Part shown: positions 18,637 to 26,248 of the stretch, piece by piece
Layout of the letters: every line of letters starts with the position of its first letter
How positions within the stretch are numbered: position 1 is the first letter of the stretch
Assembly (NCBI RefSeq): GCF_040797425.1
Contig: NZ_JBFNEH010000049.1
Coordinates: 1 to 26,288 of the forward strand
Reading direction: 5' to 3'
From: Symbiobacterium sp040797425
Lineage (GTDB): Bacteria; Bacillota; Sulfobacillia; Symbiobacteriales; Symbiobacteriaceae
Length of the DNA stretch: 26,288 bases
Program-made: the position numbers and the translations under genes
The notes under the pieces: generated by a model
The model's database searches: none
Told to the model about the DNA's origin: nothing
The model's input: the letters and a program-made list of their open reading frames with translations, nothing else

Positions 18637-19953
18637 TTACGACCCAGCCTTCAACTCTTGCTGGACCTTAAGGGCCTGGTCCCGTACCTCCTGCATCACC
18701 TGCTCGGGGGTCTTGCTGCCCGTGAGCACGGCCTGCAACCCGGGGAGGTAGACCTCGATCACCTTGATGTTGATGTCGGTGTCCAGCCAGAGGGCCATAC
18801 CGCTCGCCTTGTCGACCTCCTGGAGGCCGGCCTCCAGCAGCGGGAAGGAGGTCTCCTCCGTCACGGCGCCAACTGCGGCGCTCGGGATGCCCAGCTGGCG
18901 CACGTATTCCTTGCCGTTCTCCTCGCTGACGAGGAACTTCAGGAAGGCGATCGCCTCTTCCGGATGCGGGGTCTTGGAGTAGATCATGAACCCGTCCGGC
19001 GCGCCGGTGAGGACGTTGGGATCACCCCGGTCACCGGGGTTGCTCGGCAACCTGAAGAACCCGACGTTCTCGTCGCCCATCTCCTCGTGGACGGTGACGA
19101 ACTCCTCCAGCTCGACGTAGATCATGGCCGTGTTACCAACCAGGAAGTTGGAGCGGGCCATGTCATGACCGATGGCGTTCGGGCCCTCGTTGAAGTAGCC
19201 CTTGTCGTTCAGCTCCTTGAAGCGGCGTAGGGCCTCCACGTAGCCCGGGTCGGTGAACAGGGTTTCGGGGTCGGCTTCGAGCAGGTAGTCGGCCTGGCGG
19301 ACCTCGGGCGGCACCAGCTTCGCGTTAAGGTCACCGACGTAGTGGGAGGCCGCCCAGGGGAACTCGTTGCCGAACGCGATGGGCACGATTCCCGCCTGCT
19401 TGATCGTCTCGCAGACCTCGAGGAACTCGTCCCAGGTCTTCGGCGGCTGCAGCCCCAGGTCGTTGAAGACCTTCTTGTTGTACACCATGAACTTGCCGTT
19501 GATGCGCATGGGGATGCCGTAGACCTTCCCGTCCCAGACATAGGGCTGCACCGCGCTGTTGACCACCGCGTCCTTCCAGTCGGAGTTCATGAAGGCGTCG
19601 GTCAGGTCGAGGGCCTGTCCCGCCCGGGCGAACTTCCAGGCGAACTCACCCGCCCAGGAGAAGTAGATGTCAGGTACGTTGTTGCCCGCCATCAGAACGC
19701 GGATCTTGTCCTTGTAGGCCTCGTCCGATACGGCTTCCATCTCGATCTTGATGTTCGGGTGTTCTTTCTCCCACTTCTGAATCACGGCGTTGTAGTACGC
19801 CATGTGGTCCGGCTCGGGCCACTTGTGGAAGAAGCGGAGTGTGATCGTTTCGCCGGCCTTCGAGCCGCTGCCGCTCCCACCGCTACAACCGGCCAACAGG
19901 GCAAGGGACAACAGTCCAACGGCGAACCAACGGATACCCTTCGGAACTCGCAT
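18637..19953 (-). CDS. Sugar-type ABC solute-binding lipoprotein (FrlO-like)
   Basis: Captures the transported substrate outside the membrane and delivers it to the two permeases. The signal peptide ends in the lipobox LLAGC with Cys23, followed by a Gly/Ser linker. The mature part begins ITLRFFHKWPEPD and continues with NNVPDIYFSWAGEF, which is typical of the extracellular solute-binding family 1 of CUT1 systems. The protein is 438 residues, of normal length. The ATG was chosen because GGGGGG lies nearby upstream and the signal peptide starts there; the upstream in-frame stretch lies over the kinase gene. Being adjacent to FrlD- and FrlB-like enzymes suggests fructosamines as ligand, but ligand residues cannot be read from the sequence alone. 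Confidence 0.93.
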   Translation of the reverse strand: MRVPKGIRWFAVGLLSLALLAGCSGGSGSGSKAGETITLRFFHKWPEPDHMAYYNAVIQKWEKEHPNIKIEMEAVSDEAYKDKIRVLMAGNNVPDIYFSWAGEFAWKFARAGQALDLTDAFMNSDWKDAVVNSAVQPYVWDGKVYGIPMRINGKFMVYNKKVFNDLGLQPPKTWDEFLEVCETIKQAGIVPIAFGNEFPWAASHYVGDLNAKLVPPEVRQADYLLEADPETLFTDPGYVEALRRFKELNDKGYFNEGPNAIGHDMARSNFLVGNTAMIYVELEEFVTVHEEMGDENVGFFRLPSNPGDRGDPNVLTGAPDGFMIYSKTPHPEEAIAFLKFLVSEENGKEYVRQLGIPSAAVGAVTEETSFPLLEAGLQEVDKASGMALWLDTDINIKVIEVYLPGLQAVLTGSKTPEQVMQEVRDQALKVQQELKAGS

Positions 19954-19978
19954 GCCTGACCCCCCTAGCGGTCTGCGT

Positions 19979-20800
19979 TCATGAACCGGGCGGTGTAATG
20001 GGGTGACCGTAGCCGAAGGCACCGTAATAGGTACAGGTCTGTGCTGCAGAAACAGCAGCCATCGCCATGGCGTGTTCCAGCGTTGAGCCGGAGAGAAGCT
20101 CCACGATGAGGCGTGCTGCGAATGAATCGCCCGCACCCAGCGTGTCGACAACCTGGGTAGGCACGATGCCCTGCTCATAGATGCGCTCGCCATCGAAGGC
20201 CAGGGAGCCCTCGCTCCCCCGCGTGGCCACCACCAGCGAGGGGCCGAGCGAGGCGATCCAGCGCATCAGAGCCACCGTGTCAGCCCTTGAGTAGTCGGAA
20301 GTCGAAAGGAATGCAATGTCAACGTACGGGGCCACTTCGCGCACATAGTCGAGCTTCCAGTGGTTGGAGAAATCGAAGGAGAGTTTTGGGGCCGCCTTTC
20401 TCAGTTGTGCCAGCTGAGGCTCGATGTAGCTGTAGATGCTCGTATGGGTCAGGTCGTGCTGCCGGATGAAGTCCAGGTCGGCCTCCTCGAGGCAGATCTG
20501 GTTGGTCACGCCCGGGCTGGACGGGCCGAACACCCGGTCTCCGTTCACCAGCGTGACGCTGGACTGCGCGTTGGGGCCGTCCACCACCCGGCATCGGGAA
20601 ATATCCACCCCCTCCTGCCGCAGGGCGGTCTGCAAGAGCCGCCCCGCCTCGTCGTTGCCGAACCAGCCGACGTAACTGGCCTTGGCGCCGTGCCGGCGGG
20701 CCAGCACCGCCACGTTGACCGCGTTTCCCCCGGGGAACATGGTGCCGAGGTGCAAGTAGCGGTCGACCGTGTTGTCACCAACGCCGATTACGCTAACCAT
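19979..20800 (-). CDS. frlD: PfkB-family fructosamine kinase, FrlD-like
   Basis: Predicted to phosphorylate the sugar of an imported fructosamine, such as fructoselysine, at O-6. It has the PfkB ribokinase fold with PGGNAVNVAVLARRHGA near residue 23 and the C-terminal signature DTLGAGDSF (219-227), whose Asp225 is the catalytic base. The ending YYGAFGYG matches FrlD proteins as I know them. It is 273 residues, short for the family, as FrlD usually is. It starts one base after the frlB stop. A different fructose-amino acid (Fra-type) substrate cannot be excluded. Confidence 0.85.
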   Translation of the reverse strand: MVSVIGVGDNTVDRYLHLGTMFPGGNAVNVAVLARRHGAKASYVGWFGNDEAGRLLQTALRQEGVDISRCRVVDGPNAQSSVTLVNGDRVFGPSSPGVTNQICLEEADLDFIRQHDLTHTSIYSYIEPQLAQLRKAAPKLSFDFSNHWKLDYVREVAPYVDIAFLSTSDYSRADTVALMRWIASLGPSLVVATRGSEGSLAFDGERIYEQGIVPTQVVDTLGAGDSFAARLIVELLSGSTLEHAMAMAAVSAAQTCTYYGAFGYGHPITPPGS

Positions 20801-20801
20801 G

Positions 20802-21821
20802 TCAGTACTCCGTCTTCCACATGTAGCGACGGGTGCTCAGCGGATGGTTGTGCCACACGGCGAGATGCTCGGCCTGCCGATCCAGGGCCGCCGACAGGAT
20901 AAACGGGGCGAACAGTGGACGGGCGACCGGGGCCACGCCCTTCATCTCGAAGTCCTTCGAGTCGTAAATCATCAACCGCTCGGAGTACCGCTTGCAGAAA
21001 CGCACCACCCGCTCGGCCAGCGGACGGCTGGCATCCTCGCCCAGGACGATGATGGCGGGCAGTTTCTCGTCGAACAGCTCGAAGGGGCCGTGGAACCACT
21101 CGGCGGCCTCCACCGGAATGCCGGTCAGCCACTGCATCTCGGTCAGGATGCAGACGCCGTACACGTACGCGGTGCTGAAGCAGGGCCCCGAGCCGATGAC
21201 GAAGAACAGCTTGTCGTCCTTGTACAGGCGGGCCTCCTCGGTGACCCGGGCCTCAGACTGCTCAATGGCGTCGGCCAGGGCCGCCGGGAACGCGTCCAGC
21301 GACGCCATGACCTCGTCGTGGTCGGCCCAACCCTCGATCTCCTTCAGGACGGCGCCTACCAGCGCCTGCAGCAGGATGTACATGGCGAAGTAGCCGCTCT
21401 TGCTCTCGCCGTACAGCACCGGATACTCCACGTTCTGGGCCAGCGGGGAGTCAGCCTTCTGGGTGATGCCCATCACCGTGCAGGGCTTCCCTTGCAGGAA
21501 CTTGGCCGCCCGCACGACCTCAGGGGTGGTGCCGGAGTGGGAGCCCAGAATCACGAGGGTGTGCTCGTCGATCTTGGGTGGGTTCTGCTCGACGAACTCC
21601 GCCGGGAAGTAGAGATGGACCTCCAGCTTCCGGGCCACGCTTTCCACCAGGTACTTGACGGCCCCCATCTGCCGGTTGGGTGCTCCGCAGCCGATCAGGT
21701 ACAGGCGGTTGATACCCTTTTCCCGGGCAATCCTGGCTGCGAGATCGGCGTAGCGACCTTTCTCTCTGACGGCGGTTTCAAGGTTGGCGAGGAACTCGTT
21801 CCGGTCGAAGTCGGTGGCCAT
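20802..21821 (-). CDS. frlB: SIS-domain fructosamine 6-phosphate deglycase, FrlB-like
   Basis: Predicted to cleave 6-phosphofructosamine to glucose 6-phosphate and a free amino acid. It has two SIS domains related to the GlmS isomerase half, without a glutaminase domain. The phosphosugar loop GSHSGTTPE is at residues 93-101 and EWFHGPFELFDE lies in the second domain. The C-terminal tail HNHPLSTRRYMWKTEY is typical of FrlB. It is 339 residues. The ATG at MATDFDRNEF was chosen for the AAAGGAG ten bases upstream. It is the first enzyme gene after the regulator. The close relative FraB (fructose-asparagine) has a similar layout, so the amino acid part of the substrate is uncertain. Confidence 0.87.
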   Translation of the reverse strand: MATDFDRNEFLANLETAVREKGRYADLAARIAREKGINRLYLIGCGAPNRQMGAVKYLVESVARKLEVHLYFPAEFVEQNPPKIDEHTLVILGSHSGTTPEVVRAAKFLQGKPCTVMGITQKADSPLAQNVEYPVLYGESKSGYFAMYILLQALVGAVLKEIEGWADHDEVMASLDAFPAALADAIEQSEARVTEEARLYKDDKLFFVIGSGPCFSTAYVYGVCILTEMQWLTGIPVEAAEWFHGPFELFDEKLPAIIVLGEDASRPLAERVVRFCKRYSERLMIYDSKDFEMKGVAPVARPLFAPFILSAALDRQAEHLAVWHNHPLSTRRYMWKTEY

Positions 21822-21915
21822 GGTGGTGACGCTCCTTTCCCTTTGGCAATGTCTGCGGGTCCGGACCCTATGGGTCATCTGGTCCCGGCGGAACGCCAAG
21901 ACCAAAGGCGGTCAG

Positions 21916-22935
21916 TTACGGGGCGGTTTCGTGGTCCGGGTGGTCGCCGCACGATCCCCGGATCATCAGGCGGCTGGCGATTCGAACCCGGACGGGCGGC
22001 CGCTGGTCTCCCTCCATGCGCCGCAGCAGGAGTTCTGCAGCGGTTCGGCCCATCTCGTACACCGGCTGCGCCACTGCGGTCAGTTGCGGTTTCACGAGTG
22101 TCGCCCAATCGGTGTCGTCGAAGCCCACGACTGCGATGTCTTCCGGAACCGACAGGCCGGCCTCGCGGATGGCATGCACAGCGCCGAGGCTGGCATGGTT
22201 GTGAGCCGTGAAGAGAGCGGTGGGCCTGTCCGGCTCCCGGAGCAGTTCGGACACGACCCGGTACGCGTCTTCGATTTCGTACGCCGGCCGGACCAGCGAC
22301 TCGTCGATGGGCAGGCCCGCTTCGGCGAAGGCCCGCCGGTAGCCCCGGAGGCGCTCCTCGTTGCTGGACCGGTCCAGGTCGCCGTGGATGACGGCGATGC
22401 GGGTGTGGCCGTGCTGGATCAGGTGCGACACGGCCTGGCAGGCGCCCTCCTCGTTCTCGATGAGCACGGTGTCCACCTCGGCACCGGCCAGACCGCGGTC
22501 CACGAGGACCACTGGCATATCGGACCGCAGGAGCTCGTCCAGCGAGGTCTTCCGGCTGGAAACCGGTGCGATCACGCAGCCGTCCACCCGCTGTTCCTTC
22601 ATGACCGTGAGCACGTCCTCTTCCACGCGCAGGTTCTCGTCGCTGTTGGCCAGGAGCACCGTGTAGCCGTGCTCCCGCACCGTCTCGATCACGGCCCTGG
22701 CCAGGGCCGCAAAGAACGGGTTGTCAATCTCGCCGACCACCAGCCCGATAGTCTGTGTACGGCCGGTCACCATGCTGCGCGCCAGGCGGTTGGGACGGTA
22801 GCCCAGAGCTTCTGCGGCGGCCAGAACCTTCCGCCGCGTCTCCTCGGAAGCGTAGCTGTAGCCCCCGAGCACCCGCGCCGCGGTGGCCTGCGAGCACCCG
22901 GCGAGCTTGGCAACGTCTCGAATCGTCACTCTCAC
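21916..22935 (-). CDS. LacI-family transcriptional regulator of the frl operon
   Basis: DNA-binding repressor-type protein of 339 residues. The helix-turn-helix VTIRDVAKLAGCSQATAARVL at the N-terminus is followed by the hinge region RPNRLARSMVTGRTQTIG. A periplasmic-binding-like effector domain then begins at LVVGEIDNPFF and includes VAVVGFDDTDWA. I prefer the GTG start giving VRVTIRDVAK because GGGGG lies eight bases ahead; a GTG 15 bases upstream has no ribosome binding site. It is the first gene of the operon and four matching operator sites lie in its promoter and leader, so it probably regulates itself and the fructosamine genes. The known B. subtilis frl operon uses a GntR-type regulator instead. 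Confidence 0.93.
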   Translation of the reverse strand: MRVTIRDVAKLAGCSQATAARVLGGYSYASEETRRKVLAAAEALGYRPNRLARSMVTGRTQTIGLVVGEIDNPFFAALARAVIETVREHGYTVLLANSDENLRVEEDVLTVMKEQRVDGCVIAPVSSRKTSLDELLRSDMPVVLVDRGLAGAEVDTVLIENEEGACQAVSHLIQHGHTRIAVIHGDLDRSSNEERLRGYRRAFAEAGLPIDESLVRPAYEIEDAYRVVSELLREPDRPTALFTAHNHASLGAVHAIREAGLSVPEDIAVVGFDDTDWATLVKPQLTAVAQPVYEMGRTAAELLLRRMEGDQRPPVRVRIASRLMIRGSCGDHPDHETAP

Positions 22936-22953
22936 GTCGGTAACCCCCACGCT

Positions 22954-22969
22954 GTGATAACGTTCTCAC
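22954..22969. promoter_or_regulatory. LacI-type operator 1
   Basis: GTGATAACGTTCTCAC, a near-perfect palindrome with central CG, fits the pattern TGANANCGNTNTCA shared by four sites. It lies just upstream of the regulator's ribosome binding site, so a bound protein could block elongation or loop to the other sites. Confidence 0.75.
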
Positions 22970-23015
22970 TTAGGCTTCTACCTAAGGTTGGCGCTTCCTG
23001 CGTTGCTCCCTTGAT

Positions 23016-23031
23016 GTGAAATCGTTATCAC
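23016..23031. promoter_or_regulatory. LacI-type operator 2
   Basis: GTGAAATCGTTATCAC fits the same TGANANCGNTNTCA pattern. Its centre is 62 bp from operator 1. It lies in the predicted 5' leader of the operon. Confidence 0.72.
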
Positions 23032-23087
23032 TCGTGCTTCCACCGGGGAGGACGCGATTCGCTCTTGCTACGCACGCCCTGTCGGGT

Positions 23088-23103
23088 ATGATAGCGTTCT
23101 CAG
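23088..23103. promoter_or_regulatory. LacI-type operator 3
   Basis: ATGATAGCGTTCTCAG fits the shared pattern in its inner 14 bases, although the outermost pair is not complementary. Its centre is 72 bp from operator 2. Confidence 0.65.
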
Positions 23104-23149
23104 GAGTGCGACTGTGGAAGGCTCTGTGGCTGGGATCTGCGCCGCTCAT

Positions 23150-23165
23150 GTGAGAACGCTCTCAT
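23150..23165. promoter_or_regulatory. LacI-type operator 4, at the transcription start
   Basis: GTGAGAACGCTCTCAT fits the shared pattern. Its centre is 62 bp from operator 3. It begins six bases downstream of the predicted -10 box, so it covers the expected transcription start, the classic place for repression. Confidence 0.78.
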
Positions 23166-23170
23166 CTCGC

Positions 23171-23198
23171 ATTCTATCGCAGCGATATGCATGATCAA
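23171..23198 (-). promoter_or_regulatory. Promoter of the lacI-frl operon
   Basis: On the minus strand TTGATC (23198-23193) and TAGAAT (23176-23171) are 16 bp apart. The start near 23164 would give a leader of about 230 nt that contains the other three operators. Confidence 0.7.
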
Positions 23199-23355
23199 TA
23201 GTCGGTTCGTTCAAACTATCGGTTCCCCCATAGCACTTTCAGATAGTTGTCCCTGGATCCAACCTTCCGCAAACACGCTTAACAAAGTCTCGGCAACGAC
23301 ACGGGCAACTCTGCCACACCGTCCCTCAACGCGTAAGGGCCAGGCGCACAAAGCC

Positions 23356-23396
23356 GGGGCTCTCCCCACAGTGTGATTTGCTGCGAGGAGAGCCCC
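23356..23396 (-). terminator. Hairpin after the MFS paralogue 2 gene
   Basis: GGGGCTCTCC and GGAGAGCCCC form a perfect 10-bp stem with a 21-nt loop, 20 bases past the MFS stop. Only a weak T-rich tail (GGCTTTG) follows on the minus strand, so termination efficiency is uncertain. The remaining spacer up to the frl promoter holds a small 7-bp inverted repeat (23214-23248) and no gene. Confidence 0.55.
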
Positions 23397-23415
23397 AGTT
23401 CTTTGCCCTTGTCGC

Positions 23416-24642
23416 CTAATATTCGTCCCTTGCCGCTTCAGCCGCCCAGCGGGTGCGGGCGAAAACGAGGATCAGGGCGAGCGGCAGCACCAGCCCGGAC
23501 GTCATCACGCTGATCTGCGTGTTGTACCCCGCCGCGTCGAAGAGCATGCCGCCCAGCAGCGGGCCCAGCATGCGACCGATGGTCTGCCCGCTCAGGATGA
23601 TCCCCTGCAACCGCCCCCGCATGGCGGGCGGCGAGAGGCGGGCGACGGTGGCGGGGAAGACCGGCATGATCAGCATCTCGCCGAAGGTGAGGAGCACCAT
23701 CGAAGTGACGAAGATGGCGTACCGGTCGGAGGTGAGCAGCACGCCGAAGGCGAGGGCGTAGAGCACGGTGCCCAGCACCATCTGGGCGGGTGCCTTCGGG
23801 AGCAGCCGCATGACGAGGGCGACGACGGGCTGGCCAAAGAAGATGAGCAGCCCGTTCAGGGTCCAGAGCACCGAGAAGGCAGAGAGGCCGAATCCCAGCT
23901 GCTGCGTCCGGATCGAGTTGCCGGTCTGCCACTGGCTGTATACGATCGTCAGGCAGAGGAAGGCCACGAACAGCATGGCGATGGGCGGCCAGGGGACCGG
24001 CCCCTCCGGCTCGGACGCCGGCCGGCGCACACCGCTGCCCTCCTCCGCCTCGGTGACCAGGTGCTCCTCCCGGATGAACGCCGCGGCAAACAGGGCGTAG
24101 AGCAGGAACAGGACCGACGCACCCCCGAAGGCGAGGGAGAAGGACCGGTCGGCCAGGAACCCGCCCAGCGCCGTTCCGGCGGCCACGCCGAGGTTGCTCG
24201 CAACGTAGTTGAAGTTAAACGCCTGGCGGCCGTGGCCGGGCCAGGTGCGGGAAAGCAGCGCGTTCACCGGCGGCAGCGGCAGCGACGCCATGAAGCCATA
24301 GACGATCATGCAGGCCACGTACGCGGGCCATGACGCGGTCAGGCCCAGCATGGCCGTCGCCGCTGTGGCGCCCAGCAGGCCCGTCAGCATCACAGGCCGG
24401 GGCCCGACCCGGTCGTGGAACCAGCCCCCGACCAGCTGGCCGAGCATGGCGCCGCCAGAGTGCAGTAAGAGGACGGTCCCCGCCACGGTCATCGACCGGC
24501 CCAGGTGCTCATGAATGTATACGGTGGTGAGCGGCCAGATGAACGACGTGCCGGTGGAGTTGAGGAAACTGCCGATGGACAGGAACCAGAGCATGCGGGG
24601 ATAGGCACTGAAGAGGACACGGAGTCGGGCTTTTGCGTTCAC
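23416..24642 (-). CDS. MFS transporter, paralogue 2
   Basis: Twelve-helix major facilitator of 408 residues, closely related along its whole length to the MFS protein at 15361-16578. Shared blocks include YPRMLW, TVY-HEHLG, PPVNA, the FNFNYV-SNLG stretch, AAFIREEH and GRM-GPLLGGML-DAAGY. Motif A reads LGQLVGGWFHDRVGPRPVM. The start is GTG, with GGAGGG seven bases upstream. The reading frame continues further upstream, but that part holds the hairpin and ribosome binding site. The substrate is unknown. It ends about 250 bp upstream of the frl promoter on the same strand, so the frl operon lies between the two paralogues. Confidence 0.9.
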   Translation of the reverse strand: MNAKARLRVLFSAYPRMLWFLSIGSFLNSTGTSFIWPLTTVYIHEHLGRSMTVAGTVLLLHSGGAMLGQLVGGWFHDRVGPRPVMLTGLLGATAATAMLGLTASWPAYVACMIVYGFMASLPLPPVNALLSRTWPGHGRQAFNFNYVASNLGVAAGTALGGFLADRSFSLAFGGASVLFLLYALFAAAFIREEHLVTEAEEGSGVRRPASEPEGPVPWPPIAMLFVAFLCLTIVYSQWQTGNSIRTQQLGFGLSAFSVLWTLNGLLIFFGQPVVALVMRLLPKAPAQMVLGTVLYALAFGVLLTSDRYAIFVTSMVLLTFGEMLIMPVFPATVARLSPPAMRGRLQGIILSGQTIGRMLGPLLGGMLFDAAGYNTQISVMTSGLVLPLALILVFARTRWAAEAARDEY

Positions 24643-24653
24643 GTCTGGTCCCT

Positions 24654-24691
24654 CCAGGTGGTAAACCCACAGCACCCAGTCTACCACCTGG
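24654..24691 (-). promoter_or_regulatory. Palindrome overlapping the ribosome binding site of MFS paralogue 2
   Basis: CCAGGTGGTA (24691-24682) and TACCACCTGG (24663-24654) on the minus strand are perfectly complementary around an 18-base spacer. The last two bases of the second arm are the first two of the GGAGGG ribosome binding site. The structure could partly hide the site in RNA, or be an operator in DNA. The sequence alone does not decide. Confidence 0.55.
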
Positions 24692-25013
24692 CCGGGTTTC
24701 GGTGAAGCAGGAAGCGCACCCAGCCAACGGCGAGGCGCCTTCAGACTCGCGTCCGAAGGCGCCGTCCCCGTCACCGCTCATGAGGGGGCTTGTCATCGCT
24801 GCAACAGGGCGGGGCGCGCGAAGGCGCGCCCTGGCCCCGGTTCCGCGACCGCCGGAGGCAGGCAGAAGTGCGGCGGAGCGAGCACGCCCTGCCGGCGAGG
24901 CGCACTGCCGCCAGCGTGCGCGGGGAGCGCCAGTCCGCCAGCCCTGTGCAACGAGGAGGTTTGTCGAGATCCAAGATTGGGAAACGACTCGGTGAGCAAG
25001 ACGGTGTAGGCGA
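24692..25013. other. Intergenic region with GC-rich hairpins, no gene seen
   Basis: This stretch of about 320 bp separates MFS paralogue 2 from the TPM-domain gene. GGCGCCTTC/GAAGGCGCC (24734-24763) and GGGCGCG/CGCGCCC (near 24811-24830) form stable hairpins. One of them may end transcription from the TPM gene, though neither has a T-run. Short open frames cross it, but none has a protein-like sequence with a good ribosome binding site. Confidence 0.5.
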
Positions 25014-25526
25014 TCAGCCGCCGCTCGGCTCCGCCGCCGCCTCGGCTCCCATGCGCCGGTTCACCGCCTCGACGAGGTCCGCCAGCGCGCCGGCCACGTC
25101 GCCTTCCCGCTTGCCGTCCAGGTAGTGGGTGCGCACCAGGGTGAGCATCTCGTCCACGTCGACCCCGGCGGCGCGGAAGTTGGCGCCCATGTAGAAGCGG
25201 ATGTCGTAGTTGTCTTCGGTGTAGATGATCAGGTACAGCGTATCAGGCCCCGGCACCCCCCACTCCGCCGCCACCCGGTCCAGGTAGGCGGTGCGGTCCT
25301 CCCCTTCCGTGCTGTCTATGACCAGAATCTTGTACCGCACCGGCCCGGGGGCCGCGATGGCCGCTTCCAGGGCCGCCGTGTCCCCCGGCAGGTCCACTCC
25401 CGTGGTGTTCTGCAGGGACACCTCCGGCAGGTTCTCGGGCACCGGGTGCGTGGCGGCGGAGGCAATGCCCACCGAGCAGGCCACCGCCATGGCAACGGCC
25501 GCAATCACCTTGGTCGCTCTCTTCAC
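25014..25526 (-). CDS. Small exported TPM-domain protein
   Basis: The 170-residue product has an N-terminal signal, KRATKVIAAVAMAVACSVGIASAAT, probably cleaved after ASA, so it should be secreted or periplasmic-like. The rest resembles a TPM domain (formerly DUF477). It has KILVIDSTEGEDRTAYLDRV, a W-containing helix, then DTLYLIIYTEDNYDIRFYMG as the central strands and a C-terminal helix with ALADLVEAVNRRMG. Function is not established; TPM proteins elsewhere are linked to photosystem repair, phosphatase activity or membrane-protein assembly. It lacks the C-terminal membrane helices or Gly-rich tail often seen. The start is GTG with GGAGGG nine bases upstream. It follows bioY on the same strand after a 152-bp gap with a terminator-like hairpin. 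Confidence 0.75.
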   Translation of the reverse strand: MKRATKVIAAVAMAVACSVGIASAATHPVPENLPEVSLQNTTGVDLPGDTAALEAAIAAPGPVRYKILVIDSTEGEDRTAYLDRVAAEWGVPGPDTLYLIIYTEDNYDIRFYMGANFRAAGVDVDEMLTLVRTHYLDGKREGDVAGALADLVEAVNRRMGAEAAAEPSGG

Positions 25527-25580
25527 CGCTGATAACCCTCCATACGTAGAAGAAGTGCGGTTGCACTCTTTACAACGGAA

Positions 25581-25608
25581 CACCCACCGGAAAGGTTACC
25601 GGTGGGTG
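25581..25608 (-). terminator. Hairpin downstream of bioY
   Basis: CACCCACCGG and CCGGTGGGTG form a perfect 10-bp stem with an 8-nt loop. TTCCGTTGT follows on the minus strand, a weak T-rich tail. It separates bioY from the TPM-domain gene. Confidence 0.6.
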
Positions 25609-25678
25609 CCATCTTTCTGGCCGTCTTCTTGGGAAACCGCGGGCCAGGCCCAGGTTCAGGCCGTCGGGGGCCCCGTGG

Positions 25679-26248
25679 TCACACCGCCAACAGCCCCGCC
25701 CGAGCCAGGGCCCGTCGCACGGCCGTGGCCGCCACTGTCGCCGCGGCCACTTTTGCGAGGTCGAAGGGCACGAAGGGCAGCACCCACCCGGTCAGCACCG
25801 CCGTGAGCCCTTTCCCTCCGACCAGCCAGGCCCATCCGGCGCCGCCAAGGTAGATCACGCCCAGCCCGGCCAGCATCGCACCGGCAAGCCTTGGCAGGTC
25901 GCTCCGCCGGGCGGAACCGCCGCCGGGCGCCGGCGTCAGCACCCCCACCAGCGCCGCCGCCAGCGGGTAACTCCACAGGTAACCCGCCGTCGGCCCGGCC
26001 AGCACCTGCAGCCCCCCGGTGCCGCCGGCGAAGACGGGCAGCCCCGCGGCCCCGAGCAGCAGGTAAAGCCCCATCGCCGCCGCTCCCCACGCCGGGCGCA
26101 GCAGGGCGCCGGCCAGCAGGACCACCAGCACCTGCAGCGTGACCGGCACCGAGAGCCCGGGCAGAAAGAGCCGCACCGGCGCAACGGCACCGATCAGCGC
26201 CGCCATTACGGCCGCGAGCGCCAGGTCGCGCAGCCGTACTCCACGCAT
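25679..26248 (-). CDS. bioY: Biotin transporter BioY (ECF S-component)
   Basis: Membrane S-component that binds biotin and works with an energy-coupling factor module, or alone at low efficiency. The protein is 189 residues with about six helices. The signature GLPVFAGGTGGLQVLAGPTAGYLWSYP, given here as GLPVFAGGTGG plus GPTAGYLWSYP, is diagnostic. The N-terminus LAAVMAALIGAVAPVRLFLP and VPVTLQVLVVLLAGALL also match. The ATG is preceded by GGGGGTGAGC. No ECF ATPase genes are visible here. Only 40 bases of upstream sequence are in the window; they include GGTTAACA, which resembles one half of a BirA operator. Confidence 0.93.
   Translation of the reverse strand: MRGVRLRDLALAAVMAALIGAVAPVRLFLPGLSVPVTLQVLVVLLAGALLRPAWGAAAMGLYLLLGAAGLPVFAGGTGGLQVLAGPTAGYLWSYPLAAALVGVLTPAPGGGSARRSDLPRLAGAMLAGLGVIYLGGAGWAWLVGGKGLTAVLTGWVLPFVPFDLAKVAAATVAATAVRRALARAGLLAV

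Noticed and set aside
21857..21868. Palindrome GGGTCCGGACCC between the regulator and frlB as an extra operator
   Set aside because: It does not fit the TGANANCGNTNTCA pattern, and a short GC palindrome is likely by chance in this composition.
23191..23376. 61-codon plus-strand open frame between MFS paralogue 2 and the frl promoter
   Set aside because: It has no ribosome binding site, overlaps the frl promoter and the terminator hairpin, and its sequence is not protein-like.
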